Positions 43,931-54,305 are shown, counted from the stretch's first letter. The stretch is DNA of 64,000 nt from CBDAKK01 sp965216965 (GCA_965216965.1 CBDCGX010000014.1:1-64000); one strand, 5' to 3'. The notes: generated by a model from the letters alone, not told the origin. Made by a program: numbers and translations.

Positions 43931-45665
43931 ATGTGTATCTTACACGGAATGTCCGTATCTAAAGGAATTGCTATAGCTCCTGCCTATGTATTTCTTTCCG
44001 ATACGACCATGATGGTTCCTCGTTATTATGTAGAAAACTATAATATAAAACAAGAAATACTACGTTTAGAAAATGCAATGGAAGAAGTGAGAACCGATAT
44101 TTATAAAACATATGAAAACCAAAATAACAAAGTAGCAAAAAACATTTTAGAAACACATACATTTATACTTGAAGATAATGAACTCATAGAAAAAATCACT
44201 CGTACCATAGAAAAAGAATATTTTAATGCAGAATGGGCCGTAAGAATTATTACTAAAGAATACATGCATAAATTTGCTATTATGGAAGATGAATATTTCC
44301 AGCAAAGGACCCATGATGTAAATGATATAGCACTTCATATTATAAATAAATTAGGCAGTAATAATAAATGTGAAAAAAACAACCTAGATGCACCAAAAAT
44401 AATTGTTGCTAATACGCTTCTTCCAATGCAATTTTTACGACTTCCAAGAAAAAATATTGCAGGGATAATATTAGAAAAAGGTGGAAAAACAACTCATGTA
44501 ACCATAATAGCAAAAGCATTTAGTATCCCTATGATTATTAATGTAAAAAATATTAGCAAAATACTTCCTAAGCAAAATCTCATACTTGACGCAAACACTG
44601 GACAAATCATACTTAATGCAAATGAGCATACTATAAAAGTATTTGAAATTGAAGATGAAAAAAAGAAAAAAGAAAAATCTTCTCAAGAGGAGAAAGTTCA
44701 ATCTTTAAAACATTGTACAAAAGGACAATCAAATTATGACTTTCCAAATTAATGTTGATATACTAGAAGAGCTTGATTGCCGTGCAATTGAATATACTGA
44801 TGGTATAGGGCTGTTTAGAACAGAATTTATATTTCCTAATATTTCTCCCTTGCAAGATAGCGAAGAAGAACAATACACAGCCTATCTAAACATATTCAAA
44901 TATATGAAAGGAAAACCTATTACTATCCGAACATTTGATTTTGGAGGAGAAAAAAAAACAACAAAAATACAAACATCAAAAGAAAACAATCCGCTTTTGG
45001 GAATAAGAGGAATACGATTTTACCATAAAGATAATCAAGAACTATTTTTATCTCAATTGCGCGCACTTCTTCGAGCATCTTTTATTGGAAAGCTTAATAT
45101 TCTTCTTCCCATGGTGTCTACTTTAGAAGAAATATATACAATCAAAGAATATTTAGAAGCCACAAAAGCAGAAATTTCTTCTCAGGGGATTTTAGGCACT
45201 CCCCAATATAAATTAGGAGTAATGATAGAAGTTCCCTCACTTTTATATCAATTGAAAGAAGTATCACAAATTTGTGATTTTTGGTCTATAGGAACCAATG
45301 ATCTCCTACAATACATAATGGCAACCGATAGGAGCAATAGTAATGTAGAATATCTTTATTCCTATATGCAACCTGCTTTTTTAAGAGTCTTACAAAAAAT
45401 ATTCTACGAAGGATACAAGTATAAAACAGAAGTAATTATGTGTGGAGAAATGGCAAGTGATATATATTCAATACCTCTTTTATTGGGAGCAGGGTTAAGA
45501 AACTTTAGTGTTTCTCTTTCAAATCTTGCAGAAGTAATCAATATCGCAACATCATACAATACCAAAGATACACGAGAGCTATTTGAACGTGCTGTTATGT
45601 GCAATTCTGTTAAAGCAGTCGAAAAAGAAGTAAAAGAATTTATAAACAACTTTAACGTACATTAA
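43931..45665 (+). pseudogene. ptsI: PTS Enzyme I, split by one frameshift between its halves
   Basis: Enzyme I passes phosphate from PEP to HPr. The first frame (43931-44752) has the start LHGMSVSKGIAIAPAYV, the HPr-binding helices and the active-site His in KGGKTTHVTIIAKAFSIPM. The second (44736-45665) has DGIGLFRTEFIF, TIRTFDFGGEKKT, NPLLGIRGIRF, FWSIGTNDLLQYIMATDR and the Cys of MCGEMASD. The two overlap by 17 bases. Dropping one A from the A4 at about 44720 joins them as TKDNQIMTFQINVDI. The break lies just at the interdomain linker, so separate expression of both halves is possible but less likely than a shift. No HPr gene is in the window. Confidence 0.85.
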
Positions 45666-45705
45666 TAGCATAATAGTACAAAAAACAATATAATTATTGA
45701 AACGT

Positions 45706-47052
45706 ATGAAAGATCTCCTTGTAGCAATAATTGGAAAACCAAATGTGGGAAAATCCACTCTTTTTAATGCGCTTGTAAATAAGAAACTTGCCATTACACA
45801 TAAAACACCAGGAGTCACGCACGAAGGAACAAATTGCCTATTTAATTACAATAATCATACTTTCTTACTACAAGATACAGGGGGAATAACTGATGAAGGA
45901 ATATTCTCAAAAGAAATATCAAAAAGAAGCAAAGACATACTTTCACGTGCTTCGCTTATTATATTTGTTGTATCTGTAAAAGATGATCTCAACGCAGAAG
46001 ACTATTATATTATTGATTTTTTGCGAAAACAAAATATTGTAACAATTCTTGTTGTTAATAAAGTAGATACTGTTAGTTTAGAATGGGAAGCTCAAAATTT
46101 TTCTTCGCTTGGTTTTGGAAAAACTTTTTTTGTTTCTGCAACTCATAAAAAAAATATAGATGGACTTCTCAACTTAATATGTGAAAAAATATCTATGCAA
46201 TACGACCATAGTAATACGACACCCTCCAATACTACTGCTGTAAAAAAAGAAAACATAAACGATTCTAGTCATATACGGCTTTTAATTCTTGGCAAACCAA
46301 ATACAGGGAAATCTTCTCTTATAAATAAAATAAGTAATAGTGATCTTATGGTCTCCGATACGCCAGGAACTACAAGAGATATTTGTGAAAATCACTTTGA
46401 GTATAATAATAAACCATATACTCTTGTAGATAGTGCCGGTATACGAAAAAAAAATAAAATACTACAAGAAATTGAGTATTATTCAATACATCGAGCAATT
46501 ACTGCTATTGAAAATGTTGATATTGTACTTCTTCTTGTTTCTGTCCTTAATGATTTTTCAGAACAAGATAAAAAATTATCTTCTCTTGTTCTTAGAAGAG
46601 GGAAGGGGCTTGTTATAGGGCTCAATAAATGGGATTGTTTAGATGTTACTTCTAATCGTTTACAGGCAGAAAAAGATAGAATATGCTTTTTACTTCCACA
46701 AATACATTTTGCTCCAATACTTCCTCTTAGTGCAAAGACAGGCTATGGTATTTCCAAACTATTTAAAACACTACAAAACATAAACACACAGCTATACACG
46801 CGAATAAATACATCAAAACTAAACAATCACATGAAAAAATGGATACTTCGCACACCACCTCCAATAAAAAGGGGGCGAAAAGGTAAAATTAAATTTATAG
46901 CTCAAAAAGGTGGTCTTCCAATTCTTTTTGTTATGTACGTAAATTCTCCTAATATTTTCACAGAGTCTTATATAACATATATAAAAAATCAGATTCGGAA
47001 AGACTTTCTTCATGAAATACCTTTTGATATAAAAGTATTAAAAAATATCTAA
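45706..47052 (+). CDS. der: Der (EngA), double-GTPase ribosome assembly factor
   Basis: Der has two tandem GTPase domains and a KH-like end and acts in 50S assembly. First G domain: IIGKPNVGKSTLFNAL, LLQDTGGI, VVNKVD. Second: LILGKPNTGKSSLINKI, DTPGTTRDI, VDSAGIR, GLNKWD. C-terminal region: TPPPIKRGRKGKIKFIAQKG. ATG 45706 is chosen over TTG 45697. The stop codon lies inside a terminator hairpin. Confidence 0.96.
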   Translation: MKDLLVAIIGKPNVGKSTLFNALVNKKLAITHKTPGVTHEGTNCLFNYNNHTFLLQDTGGITDEGIFSKEISKRSKDILSRASLIIFVVSVKDDLNAEDYYIIDFLRKQNIVTILVVNKVDTVSLEWEAQNFSSLGFGKTFFVSATHKKNIDGLLNLICEKISMQYDHSNTTPSNTTAVKKENINDSSHIRLLILGKPNTGKSSLINKISNSDLMVSDTPGTTRDICENHFEYNNKPYTLVDSAGIRKKNKILQEIEYYSIHRAITAIENVDIVLLLVSVLNDFSEQDKKLSSLVLRRGKGLVIGLNKWDCLDVTSNRLQAEKDRICFLLPQIHFAPILPLSAKTGYGISKLFKTLQNINTQLYTRINTSKLNNHMKKWILRTPPPIKRGRKGKIKFIAQKGGLPILFVMYVNSPNIFTESYITYIKNQIRKDFLHEIPFDIKVLKNI

Positions 47053-47072
47053 TATGATTTAGATATTTTTTT
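47041..47072 (+). terminator. der terminator overlapping its stop codon
   Basis: Perfect 12-bp stem: AAAAATATCTAA (47041-47052) pairs with TTAGATATTTTT (47059-47070), loop of 6, then T residues. The 5' arm includes the last codons and TAA of der. Confidence 0.7.
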
Positions 47073-47105
47073 AGCTGTGCTTTAATTATGCTATACTATA
47101 AATAA

Positions 47106-47453
47106 ATGAGTACATATACGATCACACAAGTTTCTGATTTACTCGGTATCAAAGTACATACAATACGGTATTGGGAAAAACATATTCCTCTTATTTCTAT
47201 TAAGCGAGATGATATGGGAAAACGCCTATATGGGAAACAAGATATTTTCATATTATCACGAATGGCACATCTTATAGAAAAAAAACGATATACTGTACGT
47301 GGAGCATCGGATGAAATTGTAGAGCAAGCTCGTAAGGGATGGGACCCAATCGTAAGAAAAACATATTTTGACGCACTTAAAAAATTTAAGGATCAGCGCG
47401 GTATACTTAAAAAAGCACATGGTATTATAGATGAAATTAAAAATAAAAAGTAG
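47106..47453 (+). CDS. MerR-family transcriptional regulator
   Basis: An N-terminal MerR winged helix is clear: YTITQVSDLLGIKVHTIRYW, EKHIPLI, RLYGKQDIFILSRMAHLIEK and YTVRGASDEI. The short 115-residue length leaves only a brief helical C-terminus without Cys ligands, so no metal or ligand can be assigned. The following gene starts within its end, suggesting an operon. Its target is unknown. Confidence 0.85.
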   Translation: MSTYTITQVSDLLGIKVHTIRYWEKHIPLISIKRDDMGKRLYGKQDIFILSRMAHLIEKKRYTVRGASDEIVEQARKGWDPIVRKTYFDALKKFKDQRGILKKAHGIIDEIKNKK

Positions 47454-48660
47454 CTACTTTCATAATACTTTCTTGTATTTTTTATTATTTCTCTTTTTTA
47501 TTGTATCTTTTCCAGTATTTTCAATTGAATTCTATACTGTACCTTCTGTTCAAACGAGAAAATTTGTACTTTCTCAAATATTAAATACATCATTTTTACA
47601 ATCGCTAAAAAGCTCCACTAAACTTATACATACTCAAAAGGACGGGAAAATATTTATTGTTATATATGAGCCAAAAACTAATAAAACAGGAACCCAAATA
47701 TATATCCGTCCTGCAGATACTGTTTCAAATCCATTACTACATAAATCAGATATTCAAGAACAAACTGATAAAAACAAAAAAAACGCTCCTAACGAATATG
47801 GAGAATGGAATATTTCCATTGATAATTTACACAACATACAATATGCGAGATATTATTTTCAAGCACACCCTGGATATTATATTGAATTTTCGCCACAGGA
47901 AAAAAGAACCCATATAAGTATATATATAGAATATAAGCAATATTTATCAAAGGTTTATATTCCCATAAGTATTTTTCAAATAATCCAAATGAATTTTGAT
48001 GACATTATTACAAATACTAAACTCTATATAGAATGGGAGAAAATATTGCCAAAAGTAAATTCTTATAAAGAAAACAGAAAATCCCAGAACATTGCTTTGT
48101 ATCTATTTCAAAACGATTCTTTGTTCGTGCCAAATACAGGTTTGAAAATAAATAAAACATATATTGTTTTTGATACCATAAATAAAATCCTTATATATGC
48201 TGGCATTCTTCCTGTAGATGAGCTACAATTTTTTCCACTTCACGCTAACAAAAAAAGGGTGTCTGAAAAAGAAGATTCTTATATCAAACAATATGTAGAA
48301 AACGTATCAATTTTTTTTCTTTCACAAGCAGATTTTTATACATCTATGCATAATACTATAAAAAACGATCTAATAAGAACAAAGGGCTATGGTGATTTTC
48401 TAAAGAAGCTCTATCTAATTACTCAACAATACGCTGGGCTTTGGTATATAGTAACGCTCAAAAAGCTAGCAGCTACCTCTTCGAAAAACAATTCTGATGA
48501 CATAATAGGAGTTCTTATTCCATATTTTACAGCCTTAGGAGAATTTTCAATATATTTCTCTAAAAACCTTAGAAACTTTATAAAACAAGAAAAGGAGGGA
48601 GTTTTCTACGAAATATATCTTTATGCATTTCGGACCCCCTTAAAAGCTCCCCCCCAATAA
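47431..48660 (+). CDS. Exported protein of unknown function
   Basis: A signal peptide (FLYFLLFLFFIVSFPVFS) starts inside the MerR-like gene end (23-base overlap). The mature part of about 380 residues contains ARYYFQAHPGYYIEFSPQEK and DEIQ-free helical stretches; no family was recognised. The last codons (AFRTPLKAPPQ) include a C7 run (48649-48655). It lies 4 bases before the HAD hydrolase gene. Confidence 0.6.
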   Translation: MKLKIKSSYFHNTFLYFLLFLFFIVSFPVFSIEFYTVPSVQTRKFVLSQILNTSFLQSLKSSTKLIHTQKDGKIFIVIYEPKTNKTGTQIYIRPADTVSNPLLHKSDIQEQTDKNKKNAPNEYGEWNISIDNLHNIQYARYYFQAHPGYYIEFSPQEKRTHISIYIEYKQYLSKVYIPISIFQIIQMNFDDIITNTKLYIEWEKILPKVNSYKENRKSQNIALYLFQNDSLFVPNTGLKINKTYIVFDTINKILIYAGILPVDELQFFPLHANKKRVSEKEDSYIKQYVENVSIFFLSQADFYTSMHNTIKNDLIRTKGYGDFLKKLYLITQQYAGLWYIVTLKKLAATSSKNNSDDIIGVLIPYFTALGEFSIYFSKNLRNFIKQEKEGVFYEIYLYAFRTPLKAPPQ

Positions 48661-48664
48661 TCTC

Positions 48665-49345
48665 ATGAATATTACAACAGTTATTTTTGACATAGACGGA
48701 ACACTTTATAATAACGCTACAGCTTTGTGTAGCGCCCCCCTTGTCCATCTTAGATCTATCTTATGGATATTACGATATGGCAAAATGCGTAAATCTTTAC
48801 GGGCATATTATTCAAACGATTTAAATAAAAATATTAAAATAACTCATGATGATTTTTGGAAAAAAAGCATAGCACTCTTTTCGCAACAAAACTCATACGC
48901 TTTGGACAAAGCAGAATACCTACTTGAAAAGCATATTTACAGTATGTGGATTAATGCTTCCGCACAAGTGCCACTTCGTCTAGGAATGAGAAAGCTTATA
49001 GGAGATCTTTATAGAGCTAATATAAAATTGGGTATTCTGTCTGATTTTAGAGCAGAAAAAAAGATTTCCCAATGGGGTTTAAATCAATATTTTGATGTAA
49101 TTATATCGGGAGAAGACGAGGGAATTCTTAAACCCAATCCAGCTGTATTCTTACGTTGCTGTAAATATATGAATTGTAATCCTCTTAATGCCGCATATGT
49201 AGGAAATCACTTTTTATACGATGGGTTAGGAGCAAAAAAGGCCGGGCTTATCTCAGTGCTTTTTACTCAAAAAAAAGATCTCGCACGTATGCATGGAATT
49301 ATTCCAATATCATCGGTACAAAATCTAAGAAACTTTTTATTATAA
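48665..49345 (+). CDS. HAD-superfamily hydrolase (phosphatase-like)
   Basis: Motif I VIFDIDGTLYNNAT holds the nucleophile Asp. Motif II is ILSDFRAEKKI, motif III the Lys of GILKPNPAVFLRCC, and motif IV YVGNHFLYDGLGAKKAGL. The four-helix cap after motif I points to subfamily I, like phosphoglycolate phosphatase or YjjG-type nucleotidases. The substrate is not assignable. Confidence 0.87.
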   Translation: MNITTVIFDIDGTLYNNATALCSAPLVHLRSILWILRYGKMRKSLRAYYSNDLNKNIKITHDDFWKKSIALFSQQNSYALDKAEYLLEKHIYSMWINASAQVPLRLGMRKLIGDLYRANIKLGILSDFRAEKKISQWGLNQYFDVIISGEDEGILKPNPAVFLRCCKYMNCNPLNAAYVGNHFLYDGLGAKKAGLISVLFTQKKDLARMHGIIPISSVQNLRNFLL

Positions 49346-49759
49346 ACTAATAGCATTTTTATTAATTAACTCATATTTTAAATTTTTGTCATTGTGTCTT
49401 TAAATTATTATAACTCCTTTGTTTTCCTCTTTAATCTTACTGCTTAGAAAAGATTGTCATAGTATTTTCAAATTATGCAAAAAAACATTATATATTTTTC
49501 TATCATTATTAAGCGTTCTTTCTTTATTTGTTGTTAGAATGTTGCATAACTTATTGAGGGGTAAAACATACCATCTAGCAGTGAAAATAAATATTTTTTA
49601 ACTTTTCCATGTATATTATTGATATTAAATAGTAAATATATAAATATATCAATTAATTTCAAAAACTTCTTTTGTGACGCCTTGACATAAAAGATAGTAG
49701 TTATCATAATGTATTCATAAACATTTTAATGATAAAAGTAAATAAAAATGGAGTGCTAA
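49346..49759 (+). other. 414-base spacer before rpsO
   Basis: AT-rich. A 60-codon frame (49419-49601) has no recognisable features and no ribosome site. The only clear signal is the rpsO promoter at 49682-49710. Confidence 0.5.
49682..49710 (+). promoter_or_regulatory. Probable rpsO promoter
   Basis: Perfect TTGACA (49682-49687), 17-base spacer and CATAAT (49705-49710), with the rpsO ATG about 45 bases beyond the expected transcription start. Confidence 0.65.
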
Positions 49760-50029
49760 ATGAAATTAAGCGTTGAGCAAAAAAAAGAAATATATAAAAA
49801 ATATGGAAATTCTGATAAGGATACTGGTGATGTGAAAGTGCAAATAGCACTTGTAACTCACAGAATTAGCCATCTTACTGAACATTTAAAAAAATATAAA
49901 AAAGACTTTGATACAAGAAATACCCTATTAACCCTTGTTGGAAAAAGGAGAAGATTGTTGCGATATTTTAAACGAGTAAATATAGAAAATTATAAAGACC
50001 TTTTATCTAATTTGAAAATTAGGCATTAA
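49760..50029 (+). CDS. rpsO: 30S ribosomal protein S15
   Basis: S15 binds 16S rRNA early in 30S assembly. The 89-residue sequence shows the classic pattern GDVKVQIALVTHRISHLTEH, KKDFDTRNTLLTLVGKRRRL and LRYFKRVN. The rpsO-pnp order is widely conserved. Confidence 0.97.
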   Translation: MKLSVEQKKEIYKKYGNSDKDTGDVKVQIALVTHRISHLTEHLKKYKKDFDTRNTLLTLVGKRRRLLRYFKRVNIENYKDLLSNLKIRH

Positions 50030-50226
50030 AGAAATATTTAAAACTATAGCGGGAATATTCAATATAAATAAAAGAATCAATAATGTGTTTTTATTTTATA
50101 TAAAAATAGTATTAATTTACGTTTTTAAAAAACATATTACTTTAGCAAATATAAAAAAAAACATATGTTTTTACATAATTAAATTTTTATAACAATTAAT
50201 GATGTGTTTTTTTGGAGGAAATAAAT

Positions 50227-52431
50227 ATGATACATGAAGTGTCAACTGAGATAGGTGGAAAAACACTTACATTGCAAACTGGAAGAGTGGCAAAACAAGC
50301 AAATGGTGCAATATTTGCTACATATGAAGGAGCGGCTGTTTTAGCAACCGTATGTTGTTCTTCTGCCACAAATGAAGATTTGGATTTTATTCCATTGCAA
50401 GTTGAATATAACGAGAAATATTATGCAGCAGGTAAAATACCCGGAGGCTTTTTAAAGAGAGAAGCTCGCCCTAAAGACAAAGAAATTCTTGTATCTCGTC
50501 TTATTGATAGGCCTATGAGACCTTTGTTTTATAAAAATTTCATGCGTGAAATCCAGCTTATCCCTACAACTATATCTACAGATCAAATTAATCCGCCCGA
50601 CATAGTTGCAATGTGTGCGACATCAGCATGCGTTACAATCAGTGACATCCCTTTTGATGGTCCAGTTGCTGCTGTACGAGTAGCACTCTGTGATGATGAT
50701 TTCATTATTAACCCAACCTTTGAAGAAATAGAATGTTCACTATTAGAACTTATTATTTCTGGAACAACTCATGGTATTACTATGGTAGAAGGTGGTGCAA
50801 AAGAAATTTCAGAAGAGAAAATACTTGAAGCTATTTCTTTTGCTCATCCCGTTATATCACAACTATGTGATCTTCAAAATGAGCTCGCAAAAAAATGTGG
50901 AAAAGAAAAACTTCCTCTTGTTGAAGTTCCAGATTTTATTCTTGCCGACGAAATTAAAACCTTTGCACGTGAAAAAATGGAGAAAGCTTGCTATGTAAAA
51001 GGGAAGCATGAGCGCTCTCTTGCTATAAAAGCTGTTATAGAGGAAACATTCACACATTTTCAAGGTAAGGTAGAAGAAAATGCAGAAAAAAACATATATA
51101 GCTCTCTTGATGAACTTGAACAAGAAATTGTAAGAAAAAATATTATTGAAAAGAAAGTACGAACAGACGGACGTGGACCTTCAGATATTAGAGATATTGA
51201 TTGTGCCATTACAATTCTTCCTCGCACACATGGAACAGCACTCTTTACAAGAGGAGAAACCCAGGCACTTGCTACAGTTACTCTAGGCACTGCAAGTGAT
51301 GAACAAATCCGTGATGATATAGATGGAGATAAAAAAGAACATTTTTTATTGCATTATAACTTTCCTCCTTATTCTGTAGGAGAGACAGGCCGTCTTTTTA
51401 CTGGAAGGAGAGAGATAGGGCATGGCCATCTCGCATTCCGTGCAGTACAACCAATTCTTCCAGACAAAAGTGTGTTTTCTTATACAATACGAATTGTCTC
51501 AGAAATATTAGAGTCTAATGGATCATCTTCTATGGCGACAGTATGTGCAAGCTCACTTTCTCTTATGGACTCTGGAGTGCCCATTAAAAATGCAGTTGCA
51601 GGTATTGCAATGGGTCTTATTGCAGAAGACGACAAAACAGTTGTGCTTTCTGACATTTTAGGAGAAGAAGATCATCTTGGTGATATGGATTTTAAAGTTG
51701 CTGGCACAAAAAATGGTATTACAGCGTTTCAAATGGATATCAAAATAAAAAATGTAAGCACCGAAACTATGAAAGAAGCACTTGAACAAGCAAGAGAGGG
51801 CAGAATTCATATTTTACAAATAATGAATAAGACTATTGAAAATTCAAAAGAAAAACTTTCACAGTATGCACCGCGTGTTATTACTTTTGAAGTGGATCCA
51901 GAAAATATTGGGACTCTCATTGGCTCTGGAGGAAAAACAATTCGATCTATATCTGAAAAATATGATGTTCAAGTTGATATTGCAGATAATGGGAAAATCA
52001 CACTGTATTCAAAGAAAGCTGATGCGGCAATCCTTGCAAAGGATGAATTCCTCCATCTTCTTGAAGAACCAGAAGTAGGAAAGATATATACAGGAGTAGT
52101 GAAACGTATTACCGATTTTGGAGCCTTTATAGAAGTACTTCCAGGTAAGGAAGGTTTATGCCATATAAGCAGAATCTCTACTGAGAGAGTACAAAATGTA
52201 AAAGATGTATTATCGCTTGAACAAGAAGTACAAGTAATAATAATCGAAATAGATAGAATAGGAAGGATCAACCTTTCGATGAACCTCAATGCAAAAAGTG
52301 AAGATTCTTCTCAATCTTCTAGAGGCGGCCGTAATCATAGTCATGATACAAGATCACATCGACCCTCTCATAGAAATTCTTTTCAGGATAAACGTAGACA
52401 TTCTTCACAAAGGCACAACAGGCGTAGCTAG
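50227..52431 (+). CDS. pnp: Polynucleotide phosphorylase
   Basis: PNPase degrades RNA 3'-5' with phosphate. ATG 50227 lies 6 bases behind a strong GGAGGAA site (50214-50220); an upstream TTG start would include that site. Two RNase PH-like domains (AKQANGAIFATYEGAAVLAT; RTHGTALFTRGETQALATVT, then NFPPYSVGETGRL), KH (IGTLIGSGGKTIRSISEKYD) and S1 (YTGVVKRITDFGAFIEVLPG) are all present. The C-terminus is a His/Arg/Ser-rich tail. The 734-residue length is normal. The 197-base gap to rpsO has only a weak AT hairpin. Confidence 0.97.
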   Translation: MIHEVSTEIGGKTLTLQTGRVAKQANGAIFATYEGAAVLATVCCSSATNEDLDFIPLQVEYNEKYYAAGKIPGGFLKREARPKDKEILVSRLIDRPMRPLFYKNFMREIQLIPTTISTDQINPPDIVAMCATSACVTISDIPFDGPVAAVRVALCDDDFIINPTFEEIECSLLELIISGTTHGITMVEGGAKEISEEKILEAISFAHPVISQLCDLQNELAKKCGKEKLPLVEVPDFILADEIKTFAREKMEKACYVKGKHERSLAIKAVIEETFTHFQGKVEENAEKNIYSSLDELEQEIVRKNIIEKKVRTDGRGPSDIRDIDCAITILPRTHGTALFTRGETQALATVTLGTASDEQIRDDIDGDKKEHFLLHYNFPPYSVGETGRLFTGRREIGHGHLAFRAVQPILPDKSVFSYTIRIVSEILESNGSSSMATVCASSLSLMDSGVPIKNAVAGIAMGLIAEDDKTVVLSDILGEEDHLGDMDFKVAGTKNGITAFQMDIKIKNVSTETMKEALEQAREGRIHILQIMNKTIENSKEKLSQYAPRVITFEVDPENIGTLIGSGGKTIRSISEKYDVQVDIADNGKITLYSKKADAAILAKDEFLHLLEEPEVGKIYTGVVKRITDFGAFIEVLPGKEGLCHISRISTERVQNVKDVLSLEQEVQVIIIEIDRIGRINLSMNLNAKSEDSSQSSRGGRNHSHDTRSHRPSHRNSFQDKRRHSSQRHNRRS

Positions 52432-52467
52432 GCAATAATTTTACAAATCGATTTTTATACAAAAAGA

Positions 52468-52935
52468 ATGAATGATAAAGGAACGAGGAAAGATAATACA
52501 GTTTCTATAATGGTATATGGGAACATTCCTACATATCAAAGCGAATGGGCTTCTGGAGCAGATTTGTGTGCCTTTTTAAAAGAAGACATTGTTCTTGAGC
52601 CCTTAAAACGAGTACTTATTCCCACTAATACATATATTGCACTTCCACGAGGATTAGAAGCACAAGTACGTCCTCGTTCTGGAATTGCTATAACACATGG
52701 AATAACGCTTATAAATGCTGTTGGTACTATTGATTCTGACTATAGAGGTGAAATAAAACTTCCGATAATTAATTTAGGAAATGTTTCGTATACTATTAAG
52801 AACAAAGAAAGGATTGCTCAATTAGTTATTAGCTCTTATAAAAGAGCAGAATTTTTACCAGTAGCATCATTTAACACCCTTTCAAAAACCACAAGAGGGA
52901 AAAGAGGTTTTGGGTCTACAGGAAAATATATGTGA
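52468..52935 (+). CDS. dut: dUTPase (deoxyuridine 5'-triphosphate nucleotidohydrolase)
   Basis: Hydrolyses dUTP to dUMP. All five trimeric dUTPase motifs are visible: SGADLCAF, RPRSGIAI, GTIDSDYRGEIK, ERIAQLVI and the C-terminal RGKRGFGSTG loop. 155 residues, normal size. Confidence 0.96.
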   Translation: MNDKGTRKDNTVSIMVYGNIPTYQSEWASGADLCAFLKEDIVLEPLKRVLIPTNTYIALPRGLEAQVRPRSGIAITHGITLINAVGTIDSDYRGEIKLPIINLGNVSYTIKNKERIAQLVISSYKRAEFLPVASFNTLSKTTRGKRGFGSTGKYM

Positions 52936-52970
52936 ATCTGCTATAATAAAAATTATTTTTTTATATTTAT

Positions 52971-54305
52971 ATGTTTACCCCTAAAATACAAACCCGTCAG
53001 CAGCTTCTATTTCTAAATACAAAGATCCCATTTATCATTTGGAGATACATTTTTATTGATTTCTTCTTTTCATTTTTAGTTATACTTGTATTTTTTATAA
53101 TAATCTTTATCATTAATCAAATTCTTCTTCTTGCAAAAAATGTACTCCAAACAAACGTGCCGATATTTGAAGTTGCTAAATTACTTATGTATGCATTGCC
53201 AACAGTAGTATCTCTTTCTGTTCCTTTTGCTGCCCTCGTTTCTTGCTTGATGAGCACGGGAGGGCTTTCTACTCACAATGAATTTACTGCTATGAGGATG
53301 ATAGGAATGCCGTTTATTACGACCTTTGCACCCTATATAATATCATCTGTGCTTATAATGCTATTATCATTTGGTGTTAATGAAATATTAGAACCTTGGG
53401 GTGCTATTAATTTTTCTAAGCAGTATCAAAAATTACTCTTACTTTCCCCACGGTTAAGTCTTAAAGAAAACTCTATTATTCGATACCAAGATAATGTTAT
53501 TATTACAAAAGGGATAAATGAAGATATTATTGAAGGAATAATTATCTTAGATAAAGATTCAGATAATAATGCAAGAACAATTCTTGCAAAGAACGCATCA
53601 ATATCTTCTAGTGTCCAAGGGGTAATTTCTCTTACTCTTAACGATGTAGTTAGTATTGTTAATGAAAATAAAGTCGGAGAATACAGTTATGTTATAGGCG
53701 AAGTAATGACATACAATTTATTACTTAAGGATATTACCTTTGATATAAGAAAAATAAATGCCGATAGCAAAAGCATTACAGATTTGAAATCAGAATTACA
53801 AAAAATAAATGAAGAAATAGTATTTCCAGAAACATCTAAGAAAAACATTCTTTCACAAAAATTAAAAATGAATATCTTAGACGTATATAATTCTTATATT
53901 CCTATATATAGTACTCGTTCTCAAGAAAGCACGAGGAAAATAATTAGTACATCTTTAAATTCTTGGGATGCCACATTAACAAGCTTACGTACAACGCCAT
54001 TTTTTAATAGAAGTTATATTATAAATAAAGTAATTTTAAACAAAAAGATTGCATTTCCTTTTGCTTCTATATTGTTTGTTTTTATTGCTTTTCCCATAGG
54101 GCTCTTTTATAAAAGAAGTGGAAAAACAGTAGGATTTGGAATTGGGCTTATATTATCATTTCTATATTGGACCATGCTTATCATAGCACAAAGTATAGCA
54201 CTTAGTGTTAAGGAAATTTCACCTCCTATTATTATGTGGCTACCCAATATATTTGTTTTTAGCATAGGCATTCTTCTTATAATCATAAGGAGGAATAAAT
54301 TATGA
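52971..54305 (+). CDS. lptF: LptF/LptG-family permease (first of a pair)
   Basis: LptF and LptG with LptB form the ABC transporter that extracts outer-membrane glycolipid. Six membrane helices surround a periplasmic beta domain. Landmarks: IIWRYIFIDFFFSFLVILVF, LMYALPTVVSLSVPFAALVS, NEFTAMRMIGMP, and the end SILFVFIAFPIGLFYKRSGK. The first of two tandem paralogues, joined by an ATGA overlap; which is F and which G is assigned by order only. Presence implies a glycolipid export path, though Treponema species have lipid variants in place of LPS. Confidence 0.82.
   Translation: MFTPKIQTRQQLLFLNTKIPFIIWRYIFIDFFFSFLVILVFFIIIFIINQILLLAKNVLQTNVPIFEVAKLLMYALPTVVSLSVPFAALVSCLMSTGGLSTHNEFTAMRMIGMPFITTFAPYIISSVLIMLLSFGVNEILEPWGAINFSKQYQKLLLLSPRLSLKENSIIRYQDNVIITKGINEDIIEGIIILDKDSDNNARTILAKNASISSSVQGVISLTLNDVVSIVNENKVGEYSYVIGEVMTYNLLLKDITFDIRKINADSKSITDLKSELQKINEEIVFPETSKKNILSQKLKMNILDVYNSYIPIYSTRSQESTRKIISTSLNSWDATLTSLRTTPFFNRSYIINKVILNKKIAFPFASILFVFIAFPIGLFYKRSGKTVGFGIGLILSFLYWTMLIIAQSIALSVKEISPPIIMWLPNIFVFSIGILLIIIRRNKL

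Noticed and set aside
49419..49601. 60-codon frame upstream of rpsO
   Set aside because: No ribosome site, no recognisable family, AT-rich composition that readily yields Leu/Phe/Ile-rich frames; it lies in the rpsO leader region.
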